Positions 10,864 through 19,673 of a stretch of 64,000 nt of DNA are shown piece after piece. Location: positions 248,001 to 312,000 of the forward strand of contig NZ_JAKRNI010000001.1 of assembly GCF_022346945.1 (NCBI RefSeq), given 5' to 3'. Both the position numbers and the translations under genes were made by a program. The notes beneath the pieces were generated by a model. The model saw nothing but the letters and a program-made list of their open reading frames with translations. It searched no databases and was not told the origin of the DNA. Positions within the stretch are counted from its first letter, which is position 1. Each line of letters begins with the position of its first letter. The stretch is from Microbacterium sp. ACRRU. Its GTDB lineage: Bacteria; Actinomycetota; Actinomycetes; Actinomycetales; Microbacteriaceae.

Positions 10864-11916
10864 ATGTCGCGCGTCGTGAAACTGGCCGTCATCCCCGGCG
10901 ACGGCATCGGTCCCGAGGTCGTCGCGGAAGCCGAGAAGGTTCTCGAGGCTGCCACCGCGGCATCCGATGTCACGTTCGAGAAGACGCCCTTCTCGCTCGG
11001 GGCGGGTCGCTTCCTCGACACCGGCGACACACTGATCGACGACGACCTCGCGGCCATCGCCCAGCACGATGCGATCCTCCTCGGGGCCGTCGGCGGCGTG
11101 CCCGGTGACCCACGGCTGAAGGACGCCAACATCGAGCGCGGTCTGCTGCTGAAGCTGCGCTTCGAATTGGATCACTACGTCAATCTGCGACCCTCGAAGC
11201 TGTACCCCGGAGCGGCCGGCCCGCTCGCCGATCCCGGCGACATCGATTTCGTCGTCGTGCGCGAGGGAACAGAGGGCCCCTACGTCGGCAACGGCGGCGC
11301 CATTCGCCGCGGCACCCCGCAGGAGGTCGCGAACGAGACGTCCGTCAACACCGCCTTCGGCGTCGAGCGTGTCGTGCGCTATGCGTTCGCGCTGGCGGAA
11401 CGGCGCCGCCGCAAGCTCACCCTCGTGCACAAGACGAACGTGCTCGTGCACGCCGGCGGGATGTGGAAGCGCATCGTGGATGCCGTCGCGTCGGAGCACC
11501 CCGGGGTCGACGTAGACTACCTGCACGTCGATGCGGCCACCATCTTCCTGGTCACGAACCCGAGCCGCTTCGATGTGATCGTCACCGACAACCTCTTCGG
11601 CGACATCCTGACCGACCTGGCCGGCGCCGTCACCGGTGGCATCGGCCTCGCCGCATCGGGCAACATCAACCCCGACGGCGCGTTCCCCTCGATGTTCGAG
11701 CCCGTCCACGGATCGGCGCCCGACATCGCGGGCACCCAGAAGGCCGACCCCACGGCAGCGATCCTCTCCGTCGCCCTCCTGCTCGATCACCTCGGGCTCG
11801 GCGACGAGGCCGCCCGCGTCACCCGCGCGGTCGAGGACGACATCGCGGCCCGGGATGCCACTCCCCGAACCACTGCGCAGATCGGCGACGCCATCGCCGG
11901 ACGCGTCCGGGCGTAA
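10864..11916 (+). CDS. leuB: 3-isopropylmalate dehydrogenase
   Basis: NAD-dependent oxidative decarboxylation of 3-isopropylmalate to 2-ketoisocaproate precursor in leucine synthesis. 350 residues, standard for the actinobacterial short form. Features: [11 protein letters not shown] near the start, substrate-binding arginines in [30 protein letters not shown], the metal-site aspartates in [16 protein letters not shown], and [14 protein letters not shown] in the NAD site. Good GAGGAG ribosome site before ATG. ilvE follows after 58 bp on the same strand, so the pair supplies the last two enzymes of leucine formation. Confidence 0.96.
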   Translation: MSRVVKLAVIPGDGIGPEVVAEAEKVLEAATAASDVTFEKTPFSLGAGRFLDTGDTLIDDDLAAIAQHDAILLGAVGGVPGDPRLKDANIERGLLLKLRFELDHYVNLRPSKLYPGAAGPLADPGDIDFVVVREGTEGPYVGNGGAIRRGTPQEVANETSVNTAFGVERVVRYAFALAERRRRKLTLVHKTNVLVHAGGMWKRIVDAVASEHPGVDVDYLHVDAATIFLVTNPSRFDVIVTDNLFGDILTDLAGAVTGGIGLAASGNINPDGAFPSMFEPVHGSAPDIAGTQKADPTAAILSVALLLDHLGLGDEAARVTRAVEDDIAARDATPRTTAQIGDAIAGRVRA

Positions 11917-11974
11917 CCTGGACCGATCGGCACGCGCCGTCGCTCGCGCCCCCCGACACCGTGTGAAAGAGACC

Positions 11975-13081
11975 ATGACGACCATCGACACCGACCCCGA
12001 CACCGGACTCGACCCGCTCGAGTTCGCCGTCACCCGCAACCTCGCCGCCAAGAACGCCGCTCAGCGCGACGAGATCCTCGCCAACCCGGGCTTCGGGCAG
12101 AACTTCACCGACCACATGGTCGACATCTGCTGGTCGGTCCGCGGCGGGTGGCACCGCCCGCGCGTCTCGCCCTACGGCCCCATCTCGCTCGATCCGGCGG
12201 CCGCCGTGCTCCACTACGGCCAGGAGATCTTCGAGGGCATCAAGGCCTACCGCCACGCCGACGGGTCGATCCACACGTTCCGCCCCGACCAGAACGGTCG
12301 ACGGCTGCAGCGCTCGGCTCGGCGTTTGGCGCTGCCCGAGCTGCCCGTCCCGTACTTCCTGCAGTCGCTGCGCGAGCTGATCGCGGTCGACGGCGCGTGG
12401 GTGCCCTCGGGCGCCGATCAGAGCCTCTATCTGCGTCCGTTCATGTTCGCCAAGGAGGCGTTCCTCGGCGTGCGTCCCGCGCACAAGGTCGCCTACTACC
12501 TGATCGCGAGCCCCGCGGGCGCCTACTTCAAGGGCGGAGTGCAGCCGGTGTCGATCTGGCTGAGCGAGGACTACTCCCGCGCCGGCAAGGGTGGCACTGG
12601 AGCGGCCAAGACGGGCGGCAACTACGCCGCGAGCCTGCTGCCGCAGTCGGAGGCCTACGAGAACGAGTGCGACCAGGTCGTGTTCCTCGATCAGGACCGC
12701 AACGTCGAAGAGCTCGGCGGAATGAACGTCGTGTTCGTCTACAAAGACGGCACGATCGTGACGCCGCAGTCCGACTCGATCCTCGAGGGCATTACGCGCG
12801 ACTCGCTGCTGCAGCTCGCGCGCGACCGCGGCCACCACGTCGTCGGACGCAACGTCTCGCTCACCGAGTGGCGCGAGGGCGTGGCATCCGGTGACATCGT
12901 CGAGGTGTTCGCGTGCGGAACCGCGGCCGTCGTCACCCCGATCGGCGTTCTCAAGGGGCGCGACTTCATCGACGAGCAGCCCACCGGGACGCTCGCGCTC
13001 GAGCTGCGCGAAGAGCTGACGAACATCCAGTACGGTCGCGCCGAAGACAGGCACGGCTGGCTGTACCGTCTCGACGCCTGA
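11975..13081 (+). CDS. ilvE: Branched-chain amino acid aminotransferase
   Basis: Fold-type IV PLP enzyme that makes leucine, isoleucine and valine from their 2-keto acids with glutamate as amino donor. 368 residues from the ATG at 11975, which follows GAAAGAGA; longer in-frame upstream starts would run into leuB and are rejected. The PLP lysine is Lys212 in AAKTGGNYAAS; the substrate loop EELGGMNVVFV and the cofactor-phosphate region GITRDSLLQLA are present. It is co-oriented with leuB 58 bp upstream. Confidence 0.96.
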   Translation: MTTIDTDPDTGLDPLEFAVTRNLAAKNAAQRDEILANPGFGQNFTDHMVDICWSVRGGWHRPRVSPYGPISLDPAAAVLHYGQEIFEGIKAYRHADGSIHTFRPDQNGRRLQRSARRLALPELPVPYFLQSLRELIAVDGAWVPSGADQSLYLRPFMFAKEAFLGVRPAHKVAYYLIASPAGAYFKGGVQPVSIWLSEDYSRAGKGGTGAAKTGGNYAASLLPQSEAYENECDQVVFLDQDRNVEELGGMNVVFVYKDGTIVTPQSDSILEGITRDSLLQLARDRGHHVVGRNVSLTEWREGVASGDIVEVFACGTAAVVTPIGVLKGRDFIDEQPTGTLALELREELTNIQYGRAEDRHGWLYRLDA

Positions 13082-13149
13082 CCGCGTCTCGCACGGAGGG
13101 GTTCCCGGATGCCGGGGCCCCTCCGTTCGCGTTTGCCCCGGTGCCCCCT

Positions 13150-13220
13150 ACGCATAAACGCGATCGGCGCGCAGAAACACGCGTAGAGCGCGTTTATGCG
13201 CGCCGATCGCGTTTATGCGT
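13150..13220. repeat. 71-bp intergenic inverted repeat with 23-bp perfect arms
   Basis: Arms 13150-13172 and 13198-13220 are perfect reverse complements over 23 bp, starting ACGCATAAACGCGATCGG. The 25-base middle contains another GCGTTTAT word. AT-richer than its surroundings, it lies between ilvE and the next co-oriented gene. Could terminate ilvE transcription or be a dispersed extragenic repeat. Confidence 0.85.
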
Positions 13221-13285
13221 GAGAGGCCGGGACGGGCATGGCGCCGCCCCGTCGCCCGGGCCCGACGGATGGCGGATGGCCTGGA

Positions 13286-13291
13286 TAGGCT
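13286..13291 (+). promoter_or_regulatory. -10 box of the fumarylacetoacetase-family gene, leaderless spacing
   Basis: TAGGCT ends 6 bases before the GTG start; no ribosome binding site is visible in the interval. Confidence 0.6.
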
Positions 13292-13297
13292 GAGACG

Positions 13298-14065
13298 GTG
13301 AAGATCGCTCGATTCAGCTACCAGGACACCCTTCGCTACGGAATCGTCGACGACGCCGAACTCGTCGTGCTCGGGGGCGACCCCCTGTTCGCCGGCTTCG
13401 ACACGACAGGGGAGCGGATTCCGCTGTCCGAGGTGACCCTGCTCGCGCCGGTCATTCCGCGGTCGAAGGTCGTGTGCATCGGCAAGAACTACCACGATCA
13501 CGCGGCCGAGATGGGCGGTGAGGCCCCGGCCGAGCCCCTCATGTTCCTCAAGCCCAACACGTCGGTGATCGGCCCCGACGACGCGATCGTCCGGCCCACC
13601 GCCCTCAGCTCTCGCACTGACTACGAGGGAGAGGTCGCGGTCGTCATCGGTCGCGTCGCGAAGAACGTCCCGGCCGAACGTGCCGACGAGTACATCTTCG
13701 GCTACACCGTCGCCAACGACGTGACGGCGCGAGACCTGCAGAAGCGCGACGGTCAGTGGACCCGGGCCAAGGGGTTTGACACGTTCTGCCCCGTCGGGCC
13801 CGTCATCGAGACCGAACTCGACACGGATGCCGCGACGATCACGACGCGCGTCAACGGCGAGGTGCGACAGAACGGGCCGATGTCCGACATGATCCACTCC
13901 GTGCCCGAGCTCATCGCGTACGCCTCGTCGGTGTTCACGCTTCTCCCGGGCGACCTCATCCTCACCGGGACCCCTGCGGGGGTCGGGCCGTTCGAGGCGG
14001 GCGACACCGTCGAGGTCGAGGTGAGCGGGATCGGAGTGCTGCGCAACACCGTGCGCGATGCCTGA
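13298..14065 (+). CDS. Fumarylacetoacetate hydrolase-family protein
   Basis: A 255-residue enzyme of the FAH superfamily (YcgM/FAHD1-like), which includes acylpyruvate hydrolases, oxaloacetate decarboxylases and homoprotocatechuate-pathway isomerases. Family signatures: [13 protein letters not shown], the metal-binding segment [37 protein letters not shown] and [11 protein letters not shown]. The true substrate cannot be read from sequence, as no aromatic-degradation genes are nearby. It overlaps the following MFS gene by 8 bases, so the two are probably co-translated. Confidence 0.9.
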   Translation: MKIARFSYQDTLRYGIVDDAELVVLGGDPLFAGFDTTGERIPLSEVTLLAPVIPRSKVVCIGKNYHDHAAEMGGEAPAEPLMFLKPNTSVIGPDDAIVRPTALSSRTDYEGEVAVVIGRVAKNVPAERADEYIFGYTVANDVTARDLQKRDGQWTRAKGFDTFCPVGPVIETELDTDAATITTRVNGEVRQNGPMSDMIHSVPELIAYASSVFTLLPGDLILTGTPAGVGPFEAGDTVEVEVSGIGVLRNTVRDA

Positions 14066-15353
14066 CACCGGGCCGGGCGCTGCCGGTCGGCCCGGTGCCG
14101 GACCCTCCGCTGCCACGCCCGATGGTTCGCGCGCGGGCGCGGTCGGAATCGCGCACGTGCAGCGGCGCTCGGTCCGGGTGCTGGCGGCGGGGCAGGTGCT
14201 CACGGGTGTCGCGTTCGGTTCCACACTTTCGCTCGGCGCTCTTCTCGCGGCCGACCTGTCGGGCCAGGAGGAGCTGTCGGGTTTCGCGACGGCGGCGGTG
14301 ACCCTCGGCGCGGCGCTCACCGCGATCCCCCTGGCGCGGCTGGCTTCGGCCCGCGGCCGGCGATTCGCTCTCAGTACCGGCAACATCGCCGCCCTGGCGG
14401 GTATCGCGGTGGTCATCCTCGCGGCATCGACGCGCGCGTTCCCTCTGCTGCTGGCGGGCATCGCGCTCATCGGCGCCGGCAATGCCGGAACGCTGCAGGC
14501 CCGCTTCGCGGCGACCGATCTGGCGAGCACCGCGCGCCGTGGCCGTGACCTCGCGACGGTCGTGTGGGCCACGACGGTCGGCGGAGTGGTCGGTCCTCTA
14601 CTCCTGGCTCCCGGCGAGGTGCTCGGCGCGGGGATCGGGATGCCACGGCTCACCGGCGCCTACCTGTTCTCGTTCGCGGCGCAGGCGTGCGCGCTGGCGC
14701 TGTACGTTCTGCTTCTTCGTCCCGACCCGCTGTTGCTCGCGCAGCGCCGCGCGCGCGAAGACGCGGCGGCGGCCATTGCCGATACGGTGACCGACCGTCC
14801 CGCGCTCGCCCGGTACGCGATGTTCGCGGTGGCCGCATCGCACGTGACGATGGCGGCCGTCATGGCGATGACACCCGTGCACCTGTCGCACATCGTCGCT
14901 CCGGATGCCGTGACCTGGGCGGTCGGCGTCACCATCGCGCTGCACGTGTTCGGCATGTACGGGCTGTCGCCGGTGTTCGGCATCCTCGCCGACCGCGTCG
15001 GGCGCCTGCCCACCGTGCTGCTCGGGCAGGCGCTGTTCATCGCCGCGCTCACGATCGCGGCGTCGCTGTCGTGGTCGCAGGCCGGGGTGCTGGTGGCACT
15101 GGTTCTTCTCGGACTCGGGTGGAGCGCCTCGACGGTGGCCGGCTCTGCTCTGCTCACCGAGGCGACGCCGCTGACCGCGCGGCCGAGGCGGCAGGGCCGC
15201 AGCGACACGCTCATGACCGCGTCGGCCGCGGTGGGCTCGATCGTCGCTGGGCTCATCCTCGGCGCGGCTGGTTACGGCGGGCTGGCGCTGTGGGCGCTCG
15301 TCCCGGTTGGTGCCGTCTGCCTCGGCGCGGCGTGGGTCAGGACACGACGGTAA
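14058..15353 (+). CDS. MFS transporter, 12-helix, substrate unknown
   Basis: A 431-residue major facilitator with a poorly conserved 30-residue Pro/Gly/Ala-rich N-terminus. Motif-A-like sequences are [15 protein letters not shown] (first half) and [17 protein letters not shown] (second half), and there are about 12 hydrophobic segments. The ATG at 14058 overlaps the FAH-family stop; an internal start further in would shorten only the disordered tail. Its 3' end overlaps the convergent aminotransferase gene by 17 bases. Substrate unknown. Confidence 0.85.
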   Translation: MPDTGPGAAGRPGAGPSAATPDGSRAGAVGIAHVQRRSVRVLAAGQVLTGVAFGSTLSLGALLAADLSGQEELSGFATAAVTLGAALTAIPLARLASARGRRFALSTGNIAALAGIAVVILAASTRAFPLLLAGIALIGAGNAGTLQARFAATDLASTARRGRDLATVVWATTVGGVVGPLLLAPGEVLGAGIGMPRLTGAYLFSFAAQACALALYVLLLRPDPLLLAQRRAREDAAAAIADTVTDRPALARYAMFAVAASHVTMAAVMAMTPVHLSHIVAPDAVTWAVGVTIALHVFGMYGLSPVFGILADRVGRLPTVLLGQALFIAALTIAASLSWSQAGVLVALVLLGLGWSASTVAGSALLTEATPLTARPRRQGRSDTLMTASAAVGSIVAGLILGAAGYGGLALWALVPVGAVCLGAAWVRTRR

Positions 15354-16404
15354 GCATTGGCGACCGCTCCGCGCGCAACGCCGAGACGGCGCGATCGACG
15401 TCGTCCTCGTCGTTGAAGACGTGGAAGGCGACGCGCGCCCGCCCGGCGCGTCCCGAGGCGGTGATCCCGGATGCCGCGAGCTGGGCGAGCGCGGTGCCCT
15501 CGGCATCCGGCCACGTCACGATCGCCGAGGGGCGCACCGGTTCGGTGAGCTCCAGGGCCGCGCGGAAGCGAGTCGCCAGCTGTGTGGCGTGCGCATGGAG
15601 GGCGTCGGCATCGGCAGAGGCGAACAGCGCGAGGGCTGGCGCGGCACCGACGAAGGCCTGCCAGGCGGGGGACACGTCGAAACGTCGCGCGTCGGCGGCC
15701 AGCCGCGCCTCCGCTCCGTAGCAGGACGCCCACGGGTCGTGGCCCGAGTACCAGCCGGCCTGCACGGGACGAAGCCGTGCGGCAAAGCCGGGAGAGAGGG
15801 TGAGGAACGCTACTCCGCGGGGGGCGCACAGCCACTTGTAGGCGTGGCACACCGTGGCGTCGAACACCGTGGCATCCACGGGAAGCCACCCCGCGGCCTG
15901 GGTGAGGTCGCACAGCGTCCGTGTTGCGGTGCGCGCCGCGGCGGCCACGATGGCGGCGGCGTCGGCGACCTCGCCGGTGGCGGACTGCACGAGAGAGAAG
16001 GCCACGAGCCACGTGTCGGCGGTGATCTCCTCGGCGAGGTGTTCCAGGGGCGCGCACCGCAGGCGTACTCCGCGGCCTGCCTGGGCGAACGGCGCGACGA
16101 GTGAGGCGAAATCACCCGCGGCGCAGAGGACCTCGGCCCCGTCCGGCACGCTCGCGGCGATCAACGACACCGCAACGGACGTCTGCGCCGCGATGGCGAC
16201 ATCCGACGTCGGCGCGTGGACGAGACGGGCGTACGACCGGCGGGCGTCCTCGACGGCGCGGGAGGCCGCGGCGATGTCCGGGTGCCCGGATGCCGCGGCG
16301 TCGAGGTCGGCAGTGAGAGCTGCGACCGTCGCACGCGGGGGGAGCCCGAGCGTGCAGGCTGCGAGGTAGTCGCGGCCTCCGGTGAAGTGACGGGCGAGGG
16401 TCAT
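15337..16404 (-). CDS. Class V aminotransferase-family PLP enzyme
   Basis: Fold-type I PLP enzyme of the class V family (cysteine desulfurase, kynureninase and phosphoserine aminotransferase relatives), 355 residues. The Schiff-base lysine is Lys190 in HAYKWLCAPRG, preceded by the cofactor Asp in LCDLTQAAGWLPVD. The active-site Cys loop of true NifS/SufS desulfurases is not apparent, so a desulfurase role is unlikely; kynureninase-like or isopenicillin-epimerase-like activity is possible but unproven. It is divergent from a LysR regulator 80 bp away, which probably controls it. Confidence 0.8.
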   Translation of the reverse strand: MTLARHFTGGRDYLAACTLGLPPRATVAALTADLDAAASGHPDIAAASRAVEDARRSYARLVHAPTSDVAIAAQTSVAVSLIAASVPDGAEVLCAAGDFASLVAPFAQAGRGVRLRCAPLEHLAEEITADTWLVAFSLVQSATGEVADAAAIVAAAARTATRTLCDLTQAAGWLPVDATVFDATVCHAYKWLCAPRGVAFLTLSPGFAARLRPVQAGWYSGHDPWASCYGAEARLAADARRFDVSPAWQAFVGAAPALALFASADADALHAHATQLATRFRAALELTEPVRPSAIVTWPDAEGTALAQLAASGITASGRAGRARVAFHVFNDEDDVDRAVSALRAERSPMLTVVS

Positions 16405-16450
16405 GGGTCCAGGGTGCCCGGCTCTGCGTCATTGCACTACAGGAGGCTTT

Positions 16451-16465
16451 GCATGAAAAACATGC
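16451..16465. promoter_or_regulatory. Inverted repeat in the aminotransferase/lysR gap
   Basis: GCATG-AAAAA-CATGC is a 5 bp inverted repeat with an A5 spacer between two divergent genes. Size and position fit a LysR-type binding site. Confidence 0.5.
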
Positions 16466-16484
16466 CTCGTGCTTATGTATGGGA

Positions 16485-17465
16485 ATGACCCACGGGCTCA
16501 CCGACGACATCCTCGACGCGCACTCCCTGCGCGTGGTCAAGACGATCGCCGATACGGGATCGATCACGGCGGCCGCACACGCCCTCGGCTACAGCCAGCC
16601 GGCGGTTAGCCAGCAGCTGCGGCGGTTGGAGCGGCGAGCCGGGCTCCCCATCGTCGAGCGGGTGGGGCGAGGGGTACGCCTGACCGAAGCCGGGTGGGTG
16701 CTCGCGCGCCACGCGGCGGCGGTGACGACGGCGCTCGACGCGGCCGCCGGTGATCTCGCCGAACTGCGGGGGATGCGGGCCGGGCGTGTTCGCATCGCGG
16801 CGTTCCCTTCGGCGTCGTCGACGGTCGTGCCGAAAGTGATCGCGTCGCTCACGGCCCGTCGGCCAGGTATTGCGCTGAGCTTCGTCGAGACGGAGCCTCC
16901 GGAGGCGATCGCCGCCGTCCGGGAGGACCGTGCCGACATCGCGCTCGTGTACAGCTTCCCCGGCGACCGCTCCGAACGGGGCGCGCCCGCCGCGCCGGGC
17001 CTGTCGGTGCGGACCGTGGGCGCCGACGACACGGTGGTGGTCGTCCCCTCGGGGCATCCTGCCGCCGGCGACGAGCCCTTCGACCTGTCGCTCCTCGCGG
17101 GGGAACGGTGGATCGCGGGGTGCCCGCAGTGCCGCGGCCATCTCCTCGAAGCGTGCGGTCGCGCCGGCTTCGCCCCCGACATCGCGTTCGAGACCGACAA
17201 CTACGTCGCCGTCGAGAACCTCGTCGCCCAGGGGGTGGGAGTCGCGATCCTGCCGCGGATGGCGGTGGCATCCCTCCCGCTCGTCGCCGGGATCGCGGTG
17301 CCGCGCCTCCCCGCGGCCGAGGCCCGCACGCTGCAGGTCGTCACGGCCCGCGGCGCCCACCGCGTGCCGGCGGTCGGGGCGGCGCTGCGCGCCGTCGACG
17401 AGGTGCTCGCCGACTATCCGGGTCCGCGCTCCACCGGCCCCGGATTCGAAGGCGCCCCCGAGTAG
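16485..17465 (+). CDS. LysR-family transcriptional regulator
   Basis: N-terminal winged HTH (about residues 9-68) with [23 protein letters not shown], then an effector-binding domain to residue 326. An in-frame ATG lies 6 bases upstream (16479) and a longer frame opens at 16449; the chosen start matches the usual LysR N-terminus. Divergent from the class V aminotransferase with an inverted repeat in the gap, so its likely target is that gene. The effector is unknown. Its 3' end lies immediately before the gltX -10 box. Confidence 0.88.
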   Translation: MTHGLTDDILDAHSLRVVKTIADTGSITAAAHALGYSQPAVSQQLRRLERRAGLPIVERVGRGVRLTEAGWVLARHAAAVTTALDAAAGDLAELRGMRAGRVRIAAFPSASSTVVPKVIASLTARRPGIALSFVETEPPEAIAAVREDRADIALVYSFPGDRSERGAPAAPGLSVRTVGADDTVVVVPSGHPAAGDEPFDLSLLAGERWIAGCPQCRGHLLEACGRAGFAPDIAFETDNYVAVENLVAQGVGVAILPRMAVASLPLVAGIAVPRLPAAEARTLQVVTARGAHRVPAVGAALRAVDEVLADYPGPRSTGPGFEGAPE

Positions 17466-17468
17466 GAT
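17463..17468 (+). promoter_or_regulatory. -10 box of gltX, near-leaderless spacing
   Basis: TAGGAT overlaps the LysR stop (TAG at 17463-17465) and ends 7 bases before the gltX ATG. Confidence 0.55.
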
Positions 17469-17475
17469 CGAGGGG

Positions 17476-18990
17476 ATGTCTGCCACGCCCGATCCCCGCA
17501 CTACGACCGCCACCGGCGCCGACGTCCGCGTCCGGTTCTGCCCGTCTCCGACGGGCCTTCCGCATGTCGGTCTCGTCCGCACGGCCCTGTTCAACTGGGC
17601 CTACGCACGTCACCACGGCGGCACGCTCGTCTTCCGAATCGAAGACACCGACGCCGCGCGCGACAGCGAAGAGAGCTACCAGCAGCTTCTCGAGGCGCTG
17701 CGCTGGATGCGCATCGACTGGGACGAGGGCGTCGAGGTGGGCGGTCCGCATGCGCCCTATCGGCAGTCGCAGCGCCACGACATCTACCGCGAAGTCCTCG
17801 GCAAGCTGATCGCCGCCGGCGCGGTCTACGAGAGCTACTCGACGGCGGAAGAGATCGACGCACGCAACGAGGCCAACGGCCGTGCCAAGCAGCTCGGCTA
17901 CGACAACTTCGACCGCGACCTCACCGAGGAGCAGAAGGCGGCGTTCCGCGCCGAGGGCCGCGAGCCCGCGTGGCGGCTCCGCGTCCCCGATGAAGACCTC
18001 ACGTTCGTTGACCTGATCCGCGGCGAGGTCACCTTCCCCGCCGGGTCCTTCCCCGACTTCGTCATCGTGCGGGCCGGCGGCGTCCCGCTCTACACGTTCG
18101 TCAACCCCGTCGATGACGCGCTCATGGGCATCACCCATGTCATCCGGGGCGAAGACCTCATGCCGTCGACGGCTCGCCAGCTCGCGCTCTACCGTGCTCT
18201 GATCGACGCGGGGGTCACCTCCTACGTGCCGCGTTTCGGTCACATGCCCTTGGTGCTGGGCGAGACCGGCAACAAGAAGCTCTCCAAGCGCGACCCGCAG
18301 GCCGACCTGTTCCTGCAGCGCGAGAAGGGCTTCGTCCACGAGGGTCTCCTGAACTACCTGGCGCTGCTCGGATGGTCGATCGCCCCCGACCGTGACGTGT
18401 TCACGCTCGACGAGCTCGTCGCGGCCTTCGACATCGCCGACGTCAACCCCAACCCGGCGCGCTTCGACCAGAAGAAGGCCGAGGCCATCAACGGCGACCA
18501 CATCCGCATGCTGGATGCCGACGACTTCGCCGCGCGCATCGTGCCGTATCTCGCGGGCGCGGGGTACATCGCCGAGGAGCCGTCCGAGGAGCACCGCGCG
18601 CTCATCGCCGCCGCGGCGCCGCTCGTGCAGGAGCGCGTGCAGCTGCTGGGCGAGGTGCCGGGGATGCTGGGCTTCCTCTTCGTCGACGACGTGTCGTACG
18701 CCGAGGACGCGCTGAAGGGTCTGCCCGCGAACGCGGGCGAGGTGCTGGTGGCGTGCGTGGGCGCGCTCGAGCTCGTCCCCGAGGGGGAGTTCTCCGCGGC
18801 TGCCGTGCAGGACGCGCTCTCGCGCGCTCTCGTGGAGGAGCTGGGCCTCAAGCCCCGCGTGGCCTACGGGCCGCCGCGCGTCGCGCTCACCGGCCGCCGC
18901 GTGTCGCCGCCGCTGTTCGAGTCGATGGAACTTCTCGGCAAGGCCTCGACGCTCCGCCGCCTCGACGCCCTGGTGCAGCACCTGGGCTGA
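17476..18990 (+). CDS. gltX: Glutamyl-tRNA synthetase
   Basis: Class I aminoacyl-tRNA synthetase charging tRNA-Glu (and, in organisms without GlnRS, tRNA-Gln for later transamidation). 504 residues. The HIGH motif appears as PTGLPHVG (about 25-32) and KMSKS as KKLSKR (267-272). The discriminating C-terminal anticodon-binding domain follows from about 330. The ATG at 17476 is supported by a -10 box 7 bases upstream; longer frames run into lysR. tRNA-Gln lies 409 bp downstream. Confidence 0.96.
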   Translation: MSATPDPRTTTATGADVRVRFCPSPTGLPHVGLVRTALFNWAYARHHGGTLVFRIEDTDAARDSEESYQQLLEALRWMRIDWDEGVEVGGPHAPYRQSQRHDIYREVLGKLIAAGAVYESYSTAEEIDARNEANGRAKQLGYDNFDRDLTEEQKAAFRAEGREPAWRLRVPDEDLTFVDLIRGEVTFPAGSFPDFVIVRAGGVPLYTFVNPVDDALMGITHVIRGEDLMPSTARQLALYRALIDAGVTSYVPRFGHMPLVLGETGNKKLSKRDPQADLFLQREKGFVHEGLLNYLALLGWSIAPDRDVFTLDELVAAFDIADVNPNPARFDQKKAEAINGDHIRMLDADDFAARIVPYLAGAGYIAEEPSEEHRALIAAAAPLVQERVQLLGEVPGMLGFLFVDDVSYAEDALKGLPANAGEVLVACVGALELVPEGEFSAAAVQDALSRALVEELGLKPRVAYGPPRVALTGRRVSPPLFESMELLGKASTLRRLDALVQHLG

Positions 18991-19062
18991 GCCGCTCGGG
19001 GTCGCGCCGCGGCCGGGCGGCTGGGGGTTCTTCGCGCGTGCGGTTTCCGCGTGCGTCCGGTT

Positions 19063-19190
19063 CCGCGTCCCGCGCCCGCACGGGTTCCGCACGCGCGCGT
19101 GCGCGTGCCCGCCTCCGCGCCCGCGTGGTCCGCGTCCCGCGCCCGCGCGGAACACGCATGCGCGCGTGCGGGTTCCGCGTCCCGCGCCCG
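19063..19190. repeat. GC-only degenerate repeat cluster after gltX
   Basis: The 408 bp between gltX and tRNA-Gln opens with a low-complexity stretch (about 19020-19220) almost devoid of A/T. CCGCGTCCCGCGCCCG occurs exactly three times (19063, 19130, 19175), with GGTTCCGC words and CGCGCGTGCG palindromes between. I see no plausible gene in it. Confidence 0.75.
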
Positions 19191-19237
19191 TGCGGGTTCC
19201 GCGTGCGTCGGCGTCCGGACTCGCCGCCGATCTTCTG

Positions 19238-19296
19238 TTCAGTGTCCAAGACACGCGGATGCCAGGTCCCGGCGTCGGCGTGTCTTGGACACTGAA
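19238..19296. repeat. Intergenic inverted repeat with 19-bp perfect arms
   Basis: Arms 19238-19256 and 19278-19296 are perfect reverse complements; the right arm begins GCGTGTCTTGGACACTGAA. The 21-base spacer carries GGATGCC. Fifteen bases of the right arm recur before ilvC (4584-4598). Confidence 0.85.
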
Positions 19297-19337
19297 GCGC
19301 GGAGGGCTGGGCGCGACGCGCGCGGGAGGGCGCCGGT

Positions 19338-19366
19338 TTGGCGCTCGGCGCCGCGTCACGTAAGCT
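19338..19366 (+). promoter_or_regulatory. tRNA-Gln promoter
   Basis: TTGGCG (19338-19343) and TAAGCT (19361-19366) are separated by 17 bases and lie about 33 bases before the tRNA 5' end. Confidence 0.65.
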
Positions 19367-19398
19367 TGATCCTCGGCACGAACTCCGGTTCTGCGCCT

Positions 19399-19470
19399 TG
19401 GGGTATGGTGTAATTGGCAACACGGCTGATTCTGGTTCAGTTGTTCTTGGTTCGAGTCCAGGTACCCCAG
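19399..19470 (+). tRNA. tRNA-Gln (anticodon CUG)
   Basis: A 72-base cloverleaf: acceptor TGGGGTA/TACCCCA, D arm with GTGT/ACAC, anticodon stem GCTGA/TCAGT around loop TTCTGGT (anticodon CTG), T arm CTTGG/CCAGG with TTCGAGT, discriminator G. CCA is not encoded. It has its own promoter and a hairpin terminator just downstream. Confidence 0.93.
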
Positions 19471-19478
19471 CAAGAGAG

Positions 19479-19516
19479 AAAGTCCGGAATTATCGCTTCG
19501 CGATGACCGGGCTTTT
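19479..19516 (+). terminator. Rho-independent terminator of tRNA-Gln
   Basis: AAAGTCCGG pairs with CCGGGCTTT (one G-U) around an inner stem ATCGC-TTC-GCGAT and runs into TTTT, starting 9 bases after the tRNA. Confidence 0.85.
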
Positions 19517-19673
19517 GTCATTCCTGGGCGCATTCTTCGCGCAATTCCTCTCCGGAATCAGATTCGTGCTCGCGCCCCGCCTCGGCGATCTGCTTTACTG
19601 CGGTGAATCACGTGACCGGGGGGGCATCGTCGTGAGCTTCCGGTCGTTCGCCCTGTCGTCCCGGAGCCGCCCG

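Noticed and set aside
13150-13220. CRISPR or attachment-site interpretation of the inverted repeat
   Set aside because: Only two arms in inverted orientation, no direct repeats with spacers and no integrase or cas gene nearby.
18991-19337. Short frames in the GC-rich stretch after gltX
   Set aside because: Arg/Ala/Pro-only translations in several frames produced by the repeat; no ribosome site or conserved motif.
19338-19673. Upstream extension of the large hydrolase frame
   Set aside because: It reads through tRNA-Gln and its terminator; the signal peptide starts only after 19632-19674.
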